From: Paracoccaceae bacterium
GTDB lineage: Bacteria > Pseudomonadota > Alphaproteobacteria > Rhodobacterales > Rhodobacteraceae
NCBI GenBank assembly: GCA_027489355.1
Contig: JAIXZY010000003.1
Coordinates: 1 to 64,000 of the forward strand
Length of the DNA: 64,000 nucleotides
Direction: 5' to 3'
Part shown: positions 39,382 through 48,214 of the stretch, in pieces
How positions within the stretch are numbered: the first letter of the stretch is position 1
Layout: every line of letters starts with the position of its first letter
Notes under the pieces: model-generated
Seen by the model: the letters and a program-made list of their open reading frames with translations, nothing else
Told to the model about the DNA's origin: nothing
The model's database searches: none
Translations under genes and position numbers: made by a program

Positions 39382-40398
39382 CTATTCGGCTGCTGCAAGG
39401 GCCTGTGCCTGCGGTGCCAGATGGCGGATCGCGGCAAGGCGTTGCGCGGGGTCGGCGACCGGCAGGTCGATGAAGAAATGCGTGATGCCGAAGGTGGTGC
39501 TGAGGCGGTCGAGCTCTGCCCTGACAAGGGCGGGGGTCCCGGCCAGGATGCGCGGATTGCGCGGCTCCAGCCGGTATTCGGGGGACCCGGCCTGGCGCGC
39601 ATATTCCCTGGCCGCGTCTTCGTTCGGCAGGTTCACATTGCGCCCGTCGGGCAGATGCACCCGGTAAATCGTCTGCTGGGCCGCCAGACGTTCTGCCTGG
39701 GCCTGGTCGTCCGACACGATCACCGACAGCGACAGCGAGGGCTTGCGACCCGTCCGGCCTTCATAAGCACCAAAGGTCGCGCGGATCGCGTCGTCACCCC
39801 CGTCGAAATGTCCGGCGAAGGTCAGGTTCCAGCCGTACCGCGCGGCGATTTCGGCGCTTTCGAGACTGGCGCCAAGCAGGAACAGTTCGGGCCGCTCTGC
39901 GATGTCGGGATAGGCCTTGACGCCGTGCAGGGCGTGGCCCTCTGCCAGACCGTCGCCCAGGAAGGCTGTAAGGTCTCCCAGCTTCTGGTCGAAGCTCTGC
40001 GCCGAGGCAGGCGTTTGTCCCACCTGCAGTGCGTGGGTTGAAAAAGGCAATCCGCCCGGGGCCTTGCCAACCCCCAGATCGACTCGGCCCGGGGCAAGGG
40101 CGGCAAGGACGCGGAACTGCTCGGCCACCTTGTAGGGGCTGTAGTGCTGCAGCAGGACCCCGCCCGACCCGATGCGGATTGTCCGGGTCGAGGCAAGGAC
40201 ATAGGCCGCAAGGATTTCCGGGGCGGACCCGGCCAAGGGCGGCGCGCCGTGGTGTTCGGCGTACCAGATGCTGTGATACCCCAGCGCTTCTGCCTCACGC
40301 GCGAAGGCGACCGAGAAGGCAATTGCCTCGGCCCCCGTCGTGCCGTCGGGCACCGGCGTCTTGTCGAACAGGCTCAGGGCGTAGGGGGTCCGGGTCAT
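39382..40398 (-). CDS. LLM monooxygenase, MsnO8-like
   Basis: A 338-residue luciferase-like protein. It starts ALSLFDKTPVPDGTTGAEAI and shows YHSIWYAEHHGAPPLAGSAP, RIGSGGVLLQHYSPYKVAEQF and APGRVDLGVGKAPGG, the MsnO8/YtmO type. It is the first gene of the eight-gene operon, and a dyad lies 46 bases upstream. Bacillus YtmO (CmoO) is an analogue in a matching operon. Confidence 0.87.
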   Translation of the reverse strand: MTRTPYALSLFDKTPVPDGTTGAEAIAFSVAFAREAEALGYHSIWYAEHHGAPPLAGSAPEILAAYVLASTRTIRIGSGGVLLQHYSPYKVAEQFRVLAALAPGRVDLGVGKAPGGLPFSTHALQVGQTPASAQSFDQKLGDLTAFLGDGLAEGHALHGVKAYPDIAERPELFLLGASLESAEIAARYGWNLTFAGHFDGGDDAIRATFGAYEGRTGRKPSLSLSVIVSDDQAQAERLAAQQTIYRVHLPDGRNVNLPNEDAAREYARQAGSPEYRLEPRNPRILAGTPALVRAELDRLSTTFGITHFFIDLPVADPAQRLAAIRHLAPQAQALAAAE

Positions 40399-40443
40399 GG
40401 CTGCCTCATTCCAGCGAAATCGCACAGGGAATGCCCAATGCTT

Positions 40444-40468
40444 AATATCTACCTTACAGATAGATATT
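40444..40468. promoter_or_regulatory. Candidate operator of the organosulfur operon
   Basis: AATATCTA-N9-TAGATATT, a perfect 8-bp dyad in AT-rich DNA, 46 bases upstream of the first operon gene. The size and spacing fit a dimeric regulator (LysR- or Rrf2-like). The half-site AATATCT also occurs at 42321 upstream of the ssu-type genes. Confidence 0.5.
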
Positions 40469-40553
40469 TATCGAGGAAAGAGAACGGGACTGGCGTTCTT
40501 GCGTGCTGGAAGAGCAGCGGATTCCCGATTTTGCAGGAAGGCTTGCACGAGAC

Positions 40554-40741
40554 CCGTCTTACAACGCGCGCCCAGACGAGATAGGCGGTGCCGTCATGGA
40601 CCGCCACAGTCGGGATGATATGGGCCAGCAGCGCGCCCGTGGTGTAGGATTTCTCGCCCTGGACGATTGCCTCATTACCCTCGACGAGGAGGGTGGTCTC
40701 GAAGGCGGCGACGTTCTTGCTGTTCAGCTCGGAAAACGCGT
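40554..40741 (-). pseudogene. Unidentified gene fragment
   Basis: Minus-strand frame with protein-like composition ([55 protein letters not shown]). It begins abruptly where the ABC ATPase relic of the other strand begins (40742) and has no start codon or ribosome site. Past residue RR the frame continues into unlike sequence. I do not recognise the family. Confidence 0.35.
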
Positions 40742-41137
40742 TACCCCCATTTGACGGTGCGCGACAACCTGGGCTTTGGCCTGCGCATGTCCAAGCTGCC
40801 GCCGGCCGAAATCGCCGCCCGGATCGAGGAAACCGCCCGCATCCTGCGGCTTGAAACACTCCTGGACCGCTATCCCCGCGCGCTCTCTGGCGGCCAGCGC
40901 CAGCGTGTCGCCATCGGTCGCGCCATTGCCCGGCGGCCCAAGGTCCTCCTCTTCGACGAACCGCTCTCGAACCTTGATGCTGGGCTGCGCGGCCAGACGC
41001 GCGTGGAAATCGCCAAGCTGCACAAGACCTTTGCCGCCACGATCATCCATGTGACCCACAACCAGGTCGAAGCGATGACCCTGGCCGACCGGATCGTCCT
41101 TCTGAACAACGGGCGCGTCGAACAGGTGGGAACGCCT
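40742..41137 (+). pseudogene. ABC transporter ATPase remnant (MalK/UgpC type)
   Basis: 132 codons of a MalK-like ATPase. It opens at [20 protein letters not shown] and includes the signature [15 protein letters not shown], Walker [15 protein letters not shown] and [13 protein letters not shown], then breaks off after VEQVGTP. The Walker A half and the C-terminal regulatory domain are absent, so it cannot work. It abuts an unrelated fragment on the other strand, marking a recombination scar. Confidence 0.8.
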
Positions 41138-41168
41138 GGGATGCCGTCCACGCCCTGTCCTTCGATGA

Positions 41169-41201
41169 GGAAGGGCGGCACGTTGACCGCACCGCCCTTC
41201 C
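41169..41201 (-). terminator. Hairpin downstream of the sulfonate binding-protein gene
   Basis: GGAAGGGCGG-N13-CCGCCCTTCC, a 10-bp perfect stem 24 bases past the stop; no T tract. Confidence 0.5.
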
Positions 41202-41224
41202 CGAACCAGCGTGAAGGTCACTCG

Positions 41225-42163
41225 TTACAGTTTTACCACCGCATCCGCGACCTTGATCGGGTTCGGCAGCAGGCCGAGCTTGGCAAAGGTATCCGCGACC
41301 GACTGCTGATCGGCCACCACCTGATCGGTAATCGGCGCCACGCCAAAGCTCTGGCGGCCGATGGCGGCTTCAAGCACCTCTTCCGGGATACCGGTCGAGG
41401 GCGACAGCTCCGCCGCCGCCGCATCGGGGTTGCCGGTGATCCAGGTGCCGACCTCGGCGATGGCTGCGATCAGCTCCTTTGCCGCATCCGCATTGCCTTC
41501 CAGGAAGCTGCGGTCGCCGAGGTAGAACTGATAGTTCGGCGCAAGGCCTTCCGCGTTGGTCAGGACCTTCGCGCCCAGCGCGCTTTCGGCCGAGGCGAGG
41601 AACGGATCCCAGATCGCCCAGGCGTCGACGGCCCTGGTCTCGAAAGCCGGGCGGGCGTCGGCCGGGGGAAGGAAGACGGTTTCGACGTCCTCATAGGCCA
41701 GACCGGCCGATTCCAGCGCCTTGACCAGCAGGTAGTGGACGTTCGACCCCTTGTTCAGGGCAACCTTCTTGCCCTTCAGATCGGCGACCGAGGCAATGGC
41801 ACTGTCCCCATGCACCAGGATCGCCTCACCCTTCGGCGCCGGCGGCTCGAAGGCCAGATAGGCCAGGCGCGGACCAGCGGCCTGGGCAAAGATCGGCGGC
41901 GCTTCGCCGGTTTGCGCGATGTCGAGGGCGCCGGCATTCAGCGCCTCCAGCATCTGCGGGCCGGCGGCGAATTCAGACCAGGTCACGGTATAGCCCAGGG
42001 GCTCCAGCTTCCGCTCCAGGATGCCCTTGCCCTTCAGAAGGACAAGCGTGCCGTATTTCTGGAAGCCCACGCGGATTTCCTTGGCCTGGGCGCGGACAGG
42101 CAGGGCCGTCAGCGCAAGGGCAGCGGCGGCGGTGGCGCCGAACTGGCGGCGGGTCAGGGTCAT
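41225..42163 (-). CDS. Aliphatic sulfonate-type ABC binding protein (SsuA-like)
   Basis: A 312-residue NMT1/SsuA-type periplasmic protein. The signal peptide contains [11 protein letters not shown] and ends near VRAQA. The mature part has [40 protein letters not shown] and [20 protein letters not shown], all SsuA wording. It is transcribed away from the permease and ATPase genes, unlike the usual single ssu operon. Confidence 0.9.
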   Translation of the reverse strand: MTLTRRQFGATAAAALALTALPVRAQAKEIRVGFQKYGTLVLLKGKGILERKLEPLGYTVTWSEFAAGPQMLEALNAGALDIAQTGEAPPIFAQAAGPRLAYLAFEPPAPKGEAILVHGDSAIASVADLKGKKVALNKGSNVHYLLVKALESAGLAYEDVETVFLPPADARPAFETRAVDAWAIWDPFLASAESALGAKVLTNAEGLAPNYQFYLGDRSFLEGNADAAKELIAAIAEVGTWITGNPDAAAAELSPSTGIPEEVLEAAIGRQSFGVAPITDQVVADQQSVADTFAKLGLLPNPIKVADAVVKL

Positions 42164-42556
42164 TTCGGTCTCCGATCAACTGGCGGCCGTGGCCGCAAAG
42201 GTGGATTGCGGCGAATAATCTACTGGAAGGGTCGTAATTTTGAACCCCGGGGGCCTGGTGGAAACCATGCGGAAACTACAGCCTGAGCAGTCCATGACCA
42301 GGACAGCATTTCTCGGTCAAATATCTGATTCTAATTCCGAAAGTGATTTCACGCTCCTGAACTCCGCGCTTACCCCCGAACCCGGTCAGAGAAGAAAATC
42401 ACTCTTCGCCCCCTCGATTTTGCCAGGTCCCATCTCTTTGCGGGGGACATTTCAGAATGGCCGCGGCAGCACTTCTGCCCCAGATATGGTCCATCCGACC
42501 CGGCCATGTGCCGGGCGTCCACGGCTGGCCGAAAGGCCGCGAAAGAGAGGCATCGC
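42164..42556. other. Divergent regulatory region between ssuA-like and ssuC-like genes
   Basis: 393 bases with no convincing gene. The middle (42310-42365) is AT-richer and could hold promoters. AATATCT at 42321 is the half-site of the dyad at 40444. GAAAATCACTCTTCGCCCCC near 42395-42415 resembles a block upstream of the SsuD-like gene (46291-46313). Confidence 0.5.
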
Positions 42557-43390
42557 GTGACCGCAGTGGATCCGAACTTCCGAGTCGACACGCCCCCGGC
42601 GGGCCGCCCCAGGATGCCACGCTGGCGCGTGCGGCTCTCGACCTGGCTGCCCTTCCTCTTGCCAGCTCTGATCCTGCTCGGGTGGGAGGCGGGAAGTCAC
42701 CTCGGCCTCATCTCGACCCAGATCCTCCCCCGCCCGAGTGCCGTCCTGACCAAGGCCTGGGGGCTGCTTCTGTCGGGCGAGCTTCTCACCCATCTCGGCG
42801 TCTCGGCCCTGCGCGCACTTACCGGACTGGCCATCGGAGGTAGCCTGGGCTTCGCGCTTGGCCTTGCGAACGGGCTGTCTGAACGGTCGGCGATCCTGAC
42901 CGACACGACCGTCCAGATGATCCGCAACATCCCGATCCTTGCGCTGATTCCTCTGGCCATCATCTGGTTCGGCGTCGGCGAAGTGTCGCGCCTCTTCCTG
43001 GTCGCAATCTCGGTCTTCTTCCCGATCTACATCAACACCTACCACGGCGTCCGCAACGTCGACCCCCAGCTGATCGAGATGGGCCGCGCCTATGGCATGT
43101 CGCGCCGGACCCTGTTCCGCAGGGTGAGCTTCCCCGGCGCGCTGCCGTCGATCTTCGTCGGCCTGCGCTATGCCCTGGGCCTGATGTGGTTCGTCCTGGT
43201 CGTCGCCGAAACCCTGGCCGCAAAGGCCGGCCTTGGTTACATGGCGATGCAGGCGCGCGAGTTCATGATGCTCGACGTCGTCGTCCTGTCGATCCTCCTC
43301 TATGCGCTTCTCGGCAAGCTCGCCGACATGATCACCCGCGCGCTGGAAGTCCGCGCGCTTGCCTGGAACCCTGCCTATGCTCGACACTAG
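42557..43390 (+). CDS. Aliphatic sulfonate-type ABC permease (SsuC-like)
   Basis: A 277-residue BPD-type permease with about six membrane segments. It shows GWEAGSHLGLISTQILPRPS, the EAA-type loop EMGRAYGMSRRTLFRRVSFP, and LRYALGLMWFVLVVAETLAA. GTG 42557 has AGAGAGG upstream. The ATPase gene overlaps its last 14 bases. It imports sulfonates or a similar organosulfur compound with the SsuA-like protein. Confidence 0.9.
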   Translation: MTAVDPNFRVDTPPAGRPRMPRWRVRLSTWLPFLLPALILLGWEAGSHLGLISTQILPRPSAVLTKAWGLLLSGELLTHLGVSALRALTGLAIGGSLGFALGLANGLSERSAILTDTTVQMIRNIPILALIPLAIIWFGVGEVSRLFLVAISVFFPIYINTYHGVRNVDPQLIEMGRAYGMSRRTLFRRVSFPGALPSIFVGLRYALGLMWFVLVVAETLAAKAGLGYMAMQAREFMMLDVVVLSILLYALLGKLADMITRALEVRALAWNPAYARH

Positions 43391-44132
43391 CCAAACCGGG
43401 GCCGAGGTCCGCCTCTCCGGGGTTGAAAAGACCTTCGGGACCAACACCGTCCTGTCGCGGCTGGACCTGACGATCCGGTCGGGCGAGTTCCTGTCCATCG
43501 TCGGCAAGTCCGGCTGCGGCAAGTCCACGCTCCTCCGCCTTCTGACCGGCCTCGACCAGCCCACGCGGGGAGAAGTCACGGTCGACGGTCATGCCCCCGC
43601 CGACCAACGTGGCGAGGTACGGCTGATGTTCCAGGAGCCGCGGTTGCTGCCCTGGGCCAGCGTGATCGACAACGTCGCCGTCGGCCTGCCCGAAGGGGGC
43701 ACCCTTGCCAACCGCCGCGCCCAGGCCGAGGCCGCGCTGGCCGAAGTGCAGCTTCCCGGCAAGGCCCAGGACTGGCCTGCGAGCCTCTCTGGCGGCCAGC
43801 GCCAGCGGGTGGCCCTTGCCCGCGCCCTTGTCAGCCGGCCCCGCCTTCTGGCGCTGGATGAACCGCTGGGCGCCCTTGACGCGCTGACCCGTCTGGTGAT
43901 GCAGGACCTGATCCTGCAGGTGAAGCGCGACGATGGGTTCACAGCGATCCTTGTCACCCATGACGTGGCCGAGGCGGTGGCGCTGTCCGACCGAGTGATC
44001 GTGCTGGACGCGGGCCGAGTGGCGAAAGAGGTGGTGATCGACCTGCCCCACCCCCGCTCCAAGGGCCACCCGCGCCTTGCCGCGCTTGAGGCGGAAATCC
44101 TGGACGCGATCTTCGCCAAGGGGCGCGACTGA
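43377..44132 (+). CDS. Aliphatic sulfonate-type ABC ATPase (SsuB-like)
   Basis: A 251-residue ATPase. Walker A is VGKSGCGKST, the Q-loop region LMFQEPRLLPW is typical of SsuB/TauB, the signature is [15 protein letters not shown], and Walker B is LLALDEPLGALDAL. ATG 43377 overlaps the permease. It ends 65 bases before the converging amidohydrolase gene. Confidence 0.92.
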   Translation: MLDTSQTGAEVRLSGVEKTFGTNTVLSRLDLTIRSGEFLSIVGKSGCGKSTLLRLLTGLDQPTRGEVTVDGHAPADQRGEVRLMFQEPRLLPWASVIDNVAVGLPEGGTLANRRAQAEAALAEVQLPGKAQDWPASLSGGQRQRVALARALVSRPRLLALDEPLGALDALTRLVMQDLILQVKRDDGFTAILVTHDVAEAVALSDRVIVLDAGRVAKEVVIDLPHPRSKGHPRLAALEAEILDAIFAKGRD

Positions 44133-44197
44133 GGGCTGGGGCTTGTGGCACGCCACGCGGTGATGGAAGCGCCGGACCAGCCCCTGCCCCGCCGCGC

Positions 44198-45043
44198 CTA
44201 AAGGCGCAGCAGGCGCTCGGCGTTGGTGGCGAACAGCCGCTCCAGCAGGTCGTCGCGGAAGCCGATCCTCTGGAAATCCTCGATCGTCTGGCCGATGGGC
44301 CGGAACGGATAGGAGGAGCCGAACAGGAACTGGTCGCCGAGGAAACCGTTCACCGCCTCAACGTATCCGCGTCCGCCCGCCTGGAAGAGATACATGTCCG
44401 GGATGATGTGGACGTTATCATACCGGAACGCGACGCCCACGATCTCGGCCACGCGGGGCCAGTAGCCGTGGTAGACCGCGATCTTCAGACGCGGGAACAG
44501 GCGCGCGACATTGGCGACCGGCGAGGGGTCGTTGAACCGGTGGTCCGGCGTCGTGGGGCCGGTCATCAGGAACACCGGCGCGCCGAGGTCTTGCAGAAGG
44601 TCGTAAAGCGGGTGGAACACCGGGTCATCGGGATGCCGCGCCGGGTCGGACCAGCCGGGCTCGATGTCGATGCCGCGCAGGCCCAGGGTCTTGATCACCC
44701 GCTCCGCCTCGGCCAGCGTGGCGCGGGTGCCAAGGGCCACGGGATCGACCGACCCGATGCCCTCCAGCAGGTCCGAGCCCGAGACGATCTTTTGGATCGT
44801 GTCGTTCGGCAGGTGCTGGGTCGGCGTGTGACGGCCCACCACGACGGCGCGATGCAGGCCTGCGTCCCGCACCTCATCCAGGAACCCCTGCGGCGTCCGC
44901 GACCGGGCGAAATGCTCGTCATTGCCGCGCGTGCCGACGCGGCGGTTCAGCCATTTCACGACGTCATAGTCCGGCGTGCCGGGGGTCTTGCCAAAGAAGT
45001 CGTGCAGGTAGGCCGGCCTGCAGCGCATGTCGATGATCTTCAT
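44198..45043 (-). CDS. Amidohydrolase-fold protein with degenerate metal site
   Basis: A 281-residue TIM-barrel protein resembling the amidohydrolase-2 family. Where active members start with an HxH metal motif this has IIDMRCRP, and the late Asp (usually GSDYP) is Ser in LFGSSYPFRP. One His remains in VYHGYWPRV. It may be non-metallic or catalytically different. It starts one base after the SsuD-like stop, so it is co-translated and likely acts on the same substrate. Confidence 0.75.
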   Translation of the reverse strand: MKIIDMRCRPAYLHDFFGKTPGTPDYDVVKWLNRRVGTRGNDEHFARSRTPQGFLDEVRDAGLHRAVVVGRHTPTQHLPNDTIQKIVSGSDLLEGIGSVDPVALGTRATLAEAERVIKTLGLRGIDIEPGWSDPARHPDDPVFHPLYDLLQDLGAPVFLMTGPTTPDHRFNDPSPVANVARLFPRLKIAVYHGYWPRVAEIVGVAFRYDNVHIIPDMYLFQAGGRGYVEAVNGFLGDQFLFGSSYPFRPIGQTIEDFQRIGFRDDLLERLFATNAERLLRL

Positions 45044-45044
45044 A

Positions 45045-46178
45045 TCAGCTGGCCGCCGTCTTCTGCAGGGCACGGATGTCGAAGGCGCCGCCGGTCTGGG
45101 CCGACCGCAGGGTCACCGGGGCCTTGCCGATCAGGGGGAACACGAGTTCCGCAAAGCGGATCGATTCCTCCAGATGCGGATAGCCAGAGAGGACGAAGGT
45201 ATCGGCCCCCAGCGCCTGGTATTCCGCCAGCCGCTCGGCCACCTGTTCCGCGCTGCCGACCAGGGCCGTTCCGGCCCCACCGCGCACCAGACCGACCCCG
45301 GCCCAAAGGTTCGGCCCGACCACCAGTTTGTCACGGCGTCCGCCGTGCAGCGCCGCCATCCGCGCCTGGCCAACCGAGTCCATCCGGGCGAAGTTGGCCT
45401 GAGCTGCCGCGATTTCCTCGTCACTGAGGCGGCTGATCAGACGGTCCGCCTCGGCCCAGGCTTCGGCCTCCGTCTCCCGCGCGATCACATGCAGACGCAC
45501 GCCGAACCGCACCGTCCGCCCGTGCTTGGCCGCCCGCGCCCGGACGTCGGCGATCTTGGCCCCCACCGCCGCCGGGGGTTCGCCCCAGGTCAGGTAGGCA
45601 TCGACATGCCGCGCGGCGAGGTCGTGTGCCGCCTCGGACGAGCCGCCGAAATAGAGCGGCGGCCAGGGCTGCTGCTGCGCCGGATGGTAGTTCCGCGCGC
45701 CCTTCACCTTCACATGCTTGCCGTCGAAATCGACCGTCTCGCCGGAGAGAAGCCGCTTCCAGACGGTCAGGTATTCCTCGGCCACCTTGTAGCGTTCGTC
45801 GTGGGCGAGGAACGCTCCCTCGGCCGCCAGTTCCGCTGCATCGCCGCCGGGGACCACGTTCAGCAAAAGCCGCCCTTCCAGTGCCGCGTCCAGCGTCGCC
45901 GCCGCCCGCGCACCCGTGGTCGGGCCGCCGATCGAGGTCCGCAGCGCCACCAGGAACTTGATCCGCCGCGTCACGGGAACGAGGCTTGCCGCCACGACCC
46001 AGGGGTCAAGGCAGCTGGCCCCGGTGGGGATCAGCATCCCGTCATACCCCAGCCGATCCGCCGTCACCGCGATCTCGCGGAGGTAGGCGTTCGTGGGGGC
46101 GCGGGCGAAGTCGGAGGTGCCGAGGTAGCGGGTATCGCCCGAGGTGGGGAGGAACCAGAAGATGTCGGGGGTGGTCAT
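45045..46178 (-). CDS. Alkanesulfonate monooxygenase-like LLM enzyme (SsuD-like)
   Basis: A 377-residue FMNH2-dependent monooxygenase. The wording matches Ssu[56 protein letters not shown] and [18 protein letters not shown]. SsuD releases sulfite from alkanesulfonates. ATG 46178. The importer genes are 2 kb away on both strands; the required flavin reductase here is only a relic (56255-56566). Confidence 0.9.
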   Translation of the reverse strand: MTTPDIFWFLPTSGDTRYLGTSDFARAPTNAYLREIAVTADRLGYDGMLIPTGASCLDPWVVAASLVPVTRRIKFLVALRTSIGGPTTGARAAATLDAALEGRLLLNVVPGGDAAELAAEGAFLAHDERYKVAEEYLTVWKRLLSGETVDFDGKHVKVKGARNYHPAQQQPWPPLYFGGSSEAAHDLAARHVDAYLTWGEPPAAVGAKIADVRARAAKHGRTVRFGVRLHVIARETEAEAWAEADRLISRLSDEEIAAAQANFARMDSVGQARMAALHGGRRDKLVVGPNLWAGVGLVRGGAGTALVGSAEQVAERLAEYQALGADTFVLSGYPHLEESIRFAELVFPLIGKAPVTLRSAQTGGAFDIRALQKTAAS

Positions 46179-46243
46179 GGAAGTGCCTTGGAATGACGGT
46201 CGCCCAAGGTCTACCTGCTTGGTCCTGCAAGCTCGATTCCAAA

Positions 46244-46313
46244 GAGGGGGCGGGAAAGAGATGCAGACCATCGTCCGGCCCGGCGGATGGGAAAATTCGT
46301 TCTCCGCCCCCTC
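46244..46313. promoter_or_regulatory. Inverted repeat upstream of the SsuD-like gene
   Basis: GAGGGGGCGG (46244-46253) and CCGCCCCCTC (46304-46313), perfect 10-bp arms 50 bases apart. The right arm with its flank (GAAAATTCGTTCTCCGCCCC) resembles a block at 42395-42415 in the ssu divergent region. Confidence 0.35.
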
Positions 46314-46348
46314 ACGCGGGGCCGGTCCAAGGACCCACGGCCAAAAGG

Positions 46349-46363
46349 TGTCCACGGTGGACA
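46349..46363. promoter_or_regulatory. TGTCCAC-G-GTGGACA dyad, second copy
   Basis: Identical to 17396-17410 including flanking bases (20-base match). It lies 170 bases upstream of the minus-strand SsuD-like start and 70 bases past the TVP38 gene's stop. Confidence 0.4.
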
Positions 46364-46431
46364 ATCCTGGCTACGTCAAAGATTCCAATAACTTGGTCGC
46401 GGACGTTAAGGATTTGGCAAGGTATCGAAAA

Positions 46432-47133
46432 TCAGCCATCAGGCGGTGTTGCGATGACCTTCCGGCGAAAGATCGGGGCCAGCATCCAGGTCAGGATGGC
46501 AAGCGCCAACGTCAGCGAAAAGCCCCAGAAAAGGAGTTTGAGCGATCCGGTCGCCTGCTGCCCCAGCCAGGAGTAGAGGAGCGTCGCGGGCAGCTGGCCC
46601 AAGCCGGTGGCGAATAGGAAGCGACGCAGCGGCAGGGCGGTCAGGCCCGCGGCATAAGAGACGACGTGGAAGGAGATGAAGGGCAGAAGCCGGGCGATCA
46701 GCAAGGACCGGGTGCCGAAGCGCAGGAAGAAGCCGTCGGTCGCCTCAAGGGCGGGGGCCGAGACGAGGCGGGTGACGGCGGGGCGGCCAAGGGCTCGGGC
46801 GATCCAGAAACAAAGCGCGGCCCCAGCCATCGCGCTGGTCCAGGACAGCGCCGCACCCAAGGCCCAGCCGAAAAGCATTCCGTTGGCAAAGGTCAGGAGG
46901 AAGGCCGGAAGCGGGGCCACGACCGATTGCACGATCATCAAGAGGGCGGAGACGACGGGCGCCCAAAGGCCGAAGGAGCGCAGGTAATCGATCAGGCCTG
47001 CGACGGCGGCCTCGGGGTCGGCGGCGGAGAAAAGCGCCAGCACCTGCCACGCCGCGCCGTTCAGGGGCGGGATGAAGGCCACGGAAAGGGCGGCGGCAAG
47101 AAGGGCCGCGAGGAGGAGGACGGGCAACCGCAT
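46432..47133 (-). CDS. TVP38/TMEM64 (VTT/DedA-like) membrane protein
   Basis: A 233-residue protein with about six hydrophobic segments. The VTT-domain core is visible in PAFLLTFANGMLFGWALGAA and RLLPFISFHVVSYAAGLTAL. Relatives move lipids or, as E. coli YdjX/YdjZ, are tied to selenite/thiol chemistry. It is encoded 40 bases after the exported rhodanese on the same strand. Confidence 0.85.
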   Translation of the reverse strand: MRLPVLLLAALLAAALSVAFIPPLNGAAWQVLALFSAADPEAAVAGLIDYLRSFGLWAPVVSALLMIVQSVVAPLPAFLLTFANGMLFGWALGAALSWTSAMAGAALCFWIARALGRPAVTRLVSAPALEATDGFFLRFGTRSLLIARLLPFISFHVVSYAAGLTALPLRRFLFATGLGQLPATLLYSWLGQQATGSLKLLFWGFSLTLALAILTWMLAPIFRRKVIATPPDG

Positions 47134-47173
47134 GGGCAAAGGGCGGGCCACGCGCAGTGGCCCGCCCGCAGGG

Positions 47174-48070
47174 TCAGTTGGTGACGAGCGGATAGGTGGC
47201 CGGGTCCGAGGCAGACCATTCCCACATCGAGCCCGCATAGTTCCGCGCCTTGACGCCTGCGTTGTTCAGGACGGCGGTGACGAAGCCCGAGCGGATGCCG
47301 CCGGTGCAATAGGAGACGACCTGGGTGCCCTCGCCCACGCCAAGATCGGCCAGCCGGGCCTTCAGCGCGTCACCCGACAGGACTTTGCCATCGGCACCGA
47401 CGAGGTCCTTGTAGAAGATGTGCTTTGCCCCCGGCACATGGCCACCGCGGGTTTCGCCATAGGGGGTTTCGCCCGCATATTCGCGCGGCTCGCGGGTGTC
47501 GAGGATCACGACGTCAGGCTTGTCGATCAGGGTGACGAGTTCTTCCTTCTTGACCTCGTAGGCCTCGTTCCGGGCGACGGTGAAGTCGCCGGGCGTGGCG
47601 ACAGGCGACACGGCGAGGTCGCCGCCCGCAAGCAGAGCCGCAATGCCGCCGTTGACGAGGTAGGTCTGGTCGTGGCCCAGCGTGCGCAGCGTCCAGACGA
47701 TGCGGCCATCCTCGCCCCAGCCCTGGGCGGTGTCGGCGACAGCGATCACCGGGACAGCGGTCGAGACGCCAAGGGCACGGAGTTTCTCGGTCAGGACGGC
47801 GTCATCGGCGAGGAGCTGACCCTTGTTCGGCAGGTCGGGGTTGGTGAAGTCCTGCCAGACGACCGGGACCGAGCCGGGGAGCGGCTGGGCGTCCTTCAGG
47901 TCCTGCCCGCGGGTGTCGAGGAGGAGGGCGCCGGAGGCGAGAAGCGCGCGGGCCTCATCGGCTTCGATAAGCCATTGCGAGCTGTCCACGGTTTCGGCGC
48001 GGGCTGAAAGGGTGGCGAAGGGGAGGAGGAGGGAGGCGACCAAAAGGGCGCGGCGGGGGAGTGTCAGCAT
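47174..48070 (-). CDS. Exported two-domain sulfurtransferase (SseA/YnjE-like)
   Basis: A 298-residue thiosulfate/3-mercaptopyruvate sulfurtransferase-like protein. A signal peptide ends at SARAE, so it acts in the periplasm. The first rhodanese domain lacks the catalytic Cys, as usual. The second has VVSYCTGGIRSGF with the active Cys. E. coli YnjE is also exported and also lies near YdjX/YdjZ. Confidence 0.88.
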   Translation of the reverse strand: MLTLPRRALLVASLLLPFATLSARAETVDSSQWLIEADEARALLASGALLLDTRGQDLKDAQPLPGSVPVVWQDFTNPDLPNKGQLLADDAVLTEKLRALGVSTAVPVIAVADTAQGWGEDGRIVWTLRTLGHDQTYLVNGGIAALLAGGDLAVSPVATPGDFTVARNEAYEVKKEELVTLIDKPDVVILDTREPREYAGETPYGETRGGHVPGAKHIFYKDLVGADGKVLSGDALKARLADLGVGEGTQVVSYCTGGIRSGFVTAVLNNAGVKARNYAGSMWEWSASDPATYPLVTN

Positions 48071-48214
48071 GGGTCGGGGTCCTTCGGAAAGCGGCAGAAG
48101 CCGAGATATGTCATAAGATTAGCATTCGCGGGCGACGGACGGGTTCCGAAGTCGGGGACCGATGGAGAAGGCCGTTCCCCTGCCGGTCTGCGGGAGGGAA
48201 AGGTTTTCCCGGGG

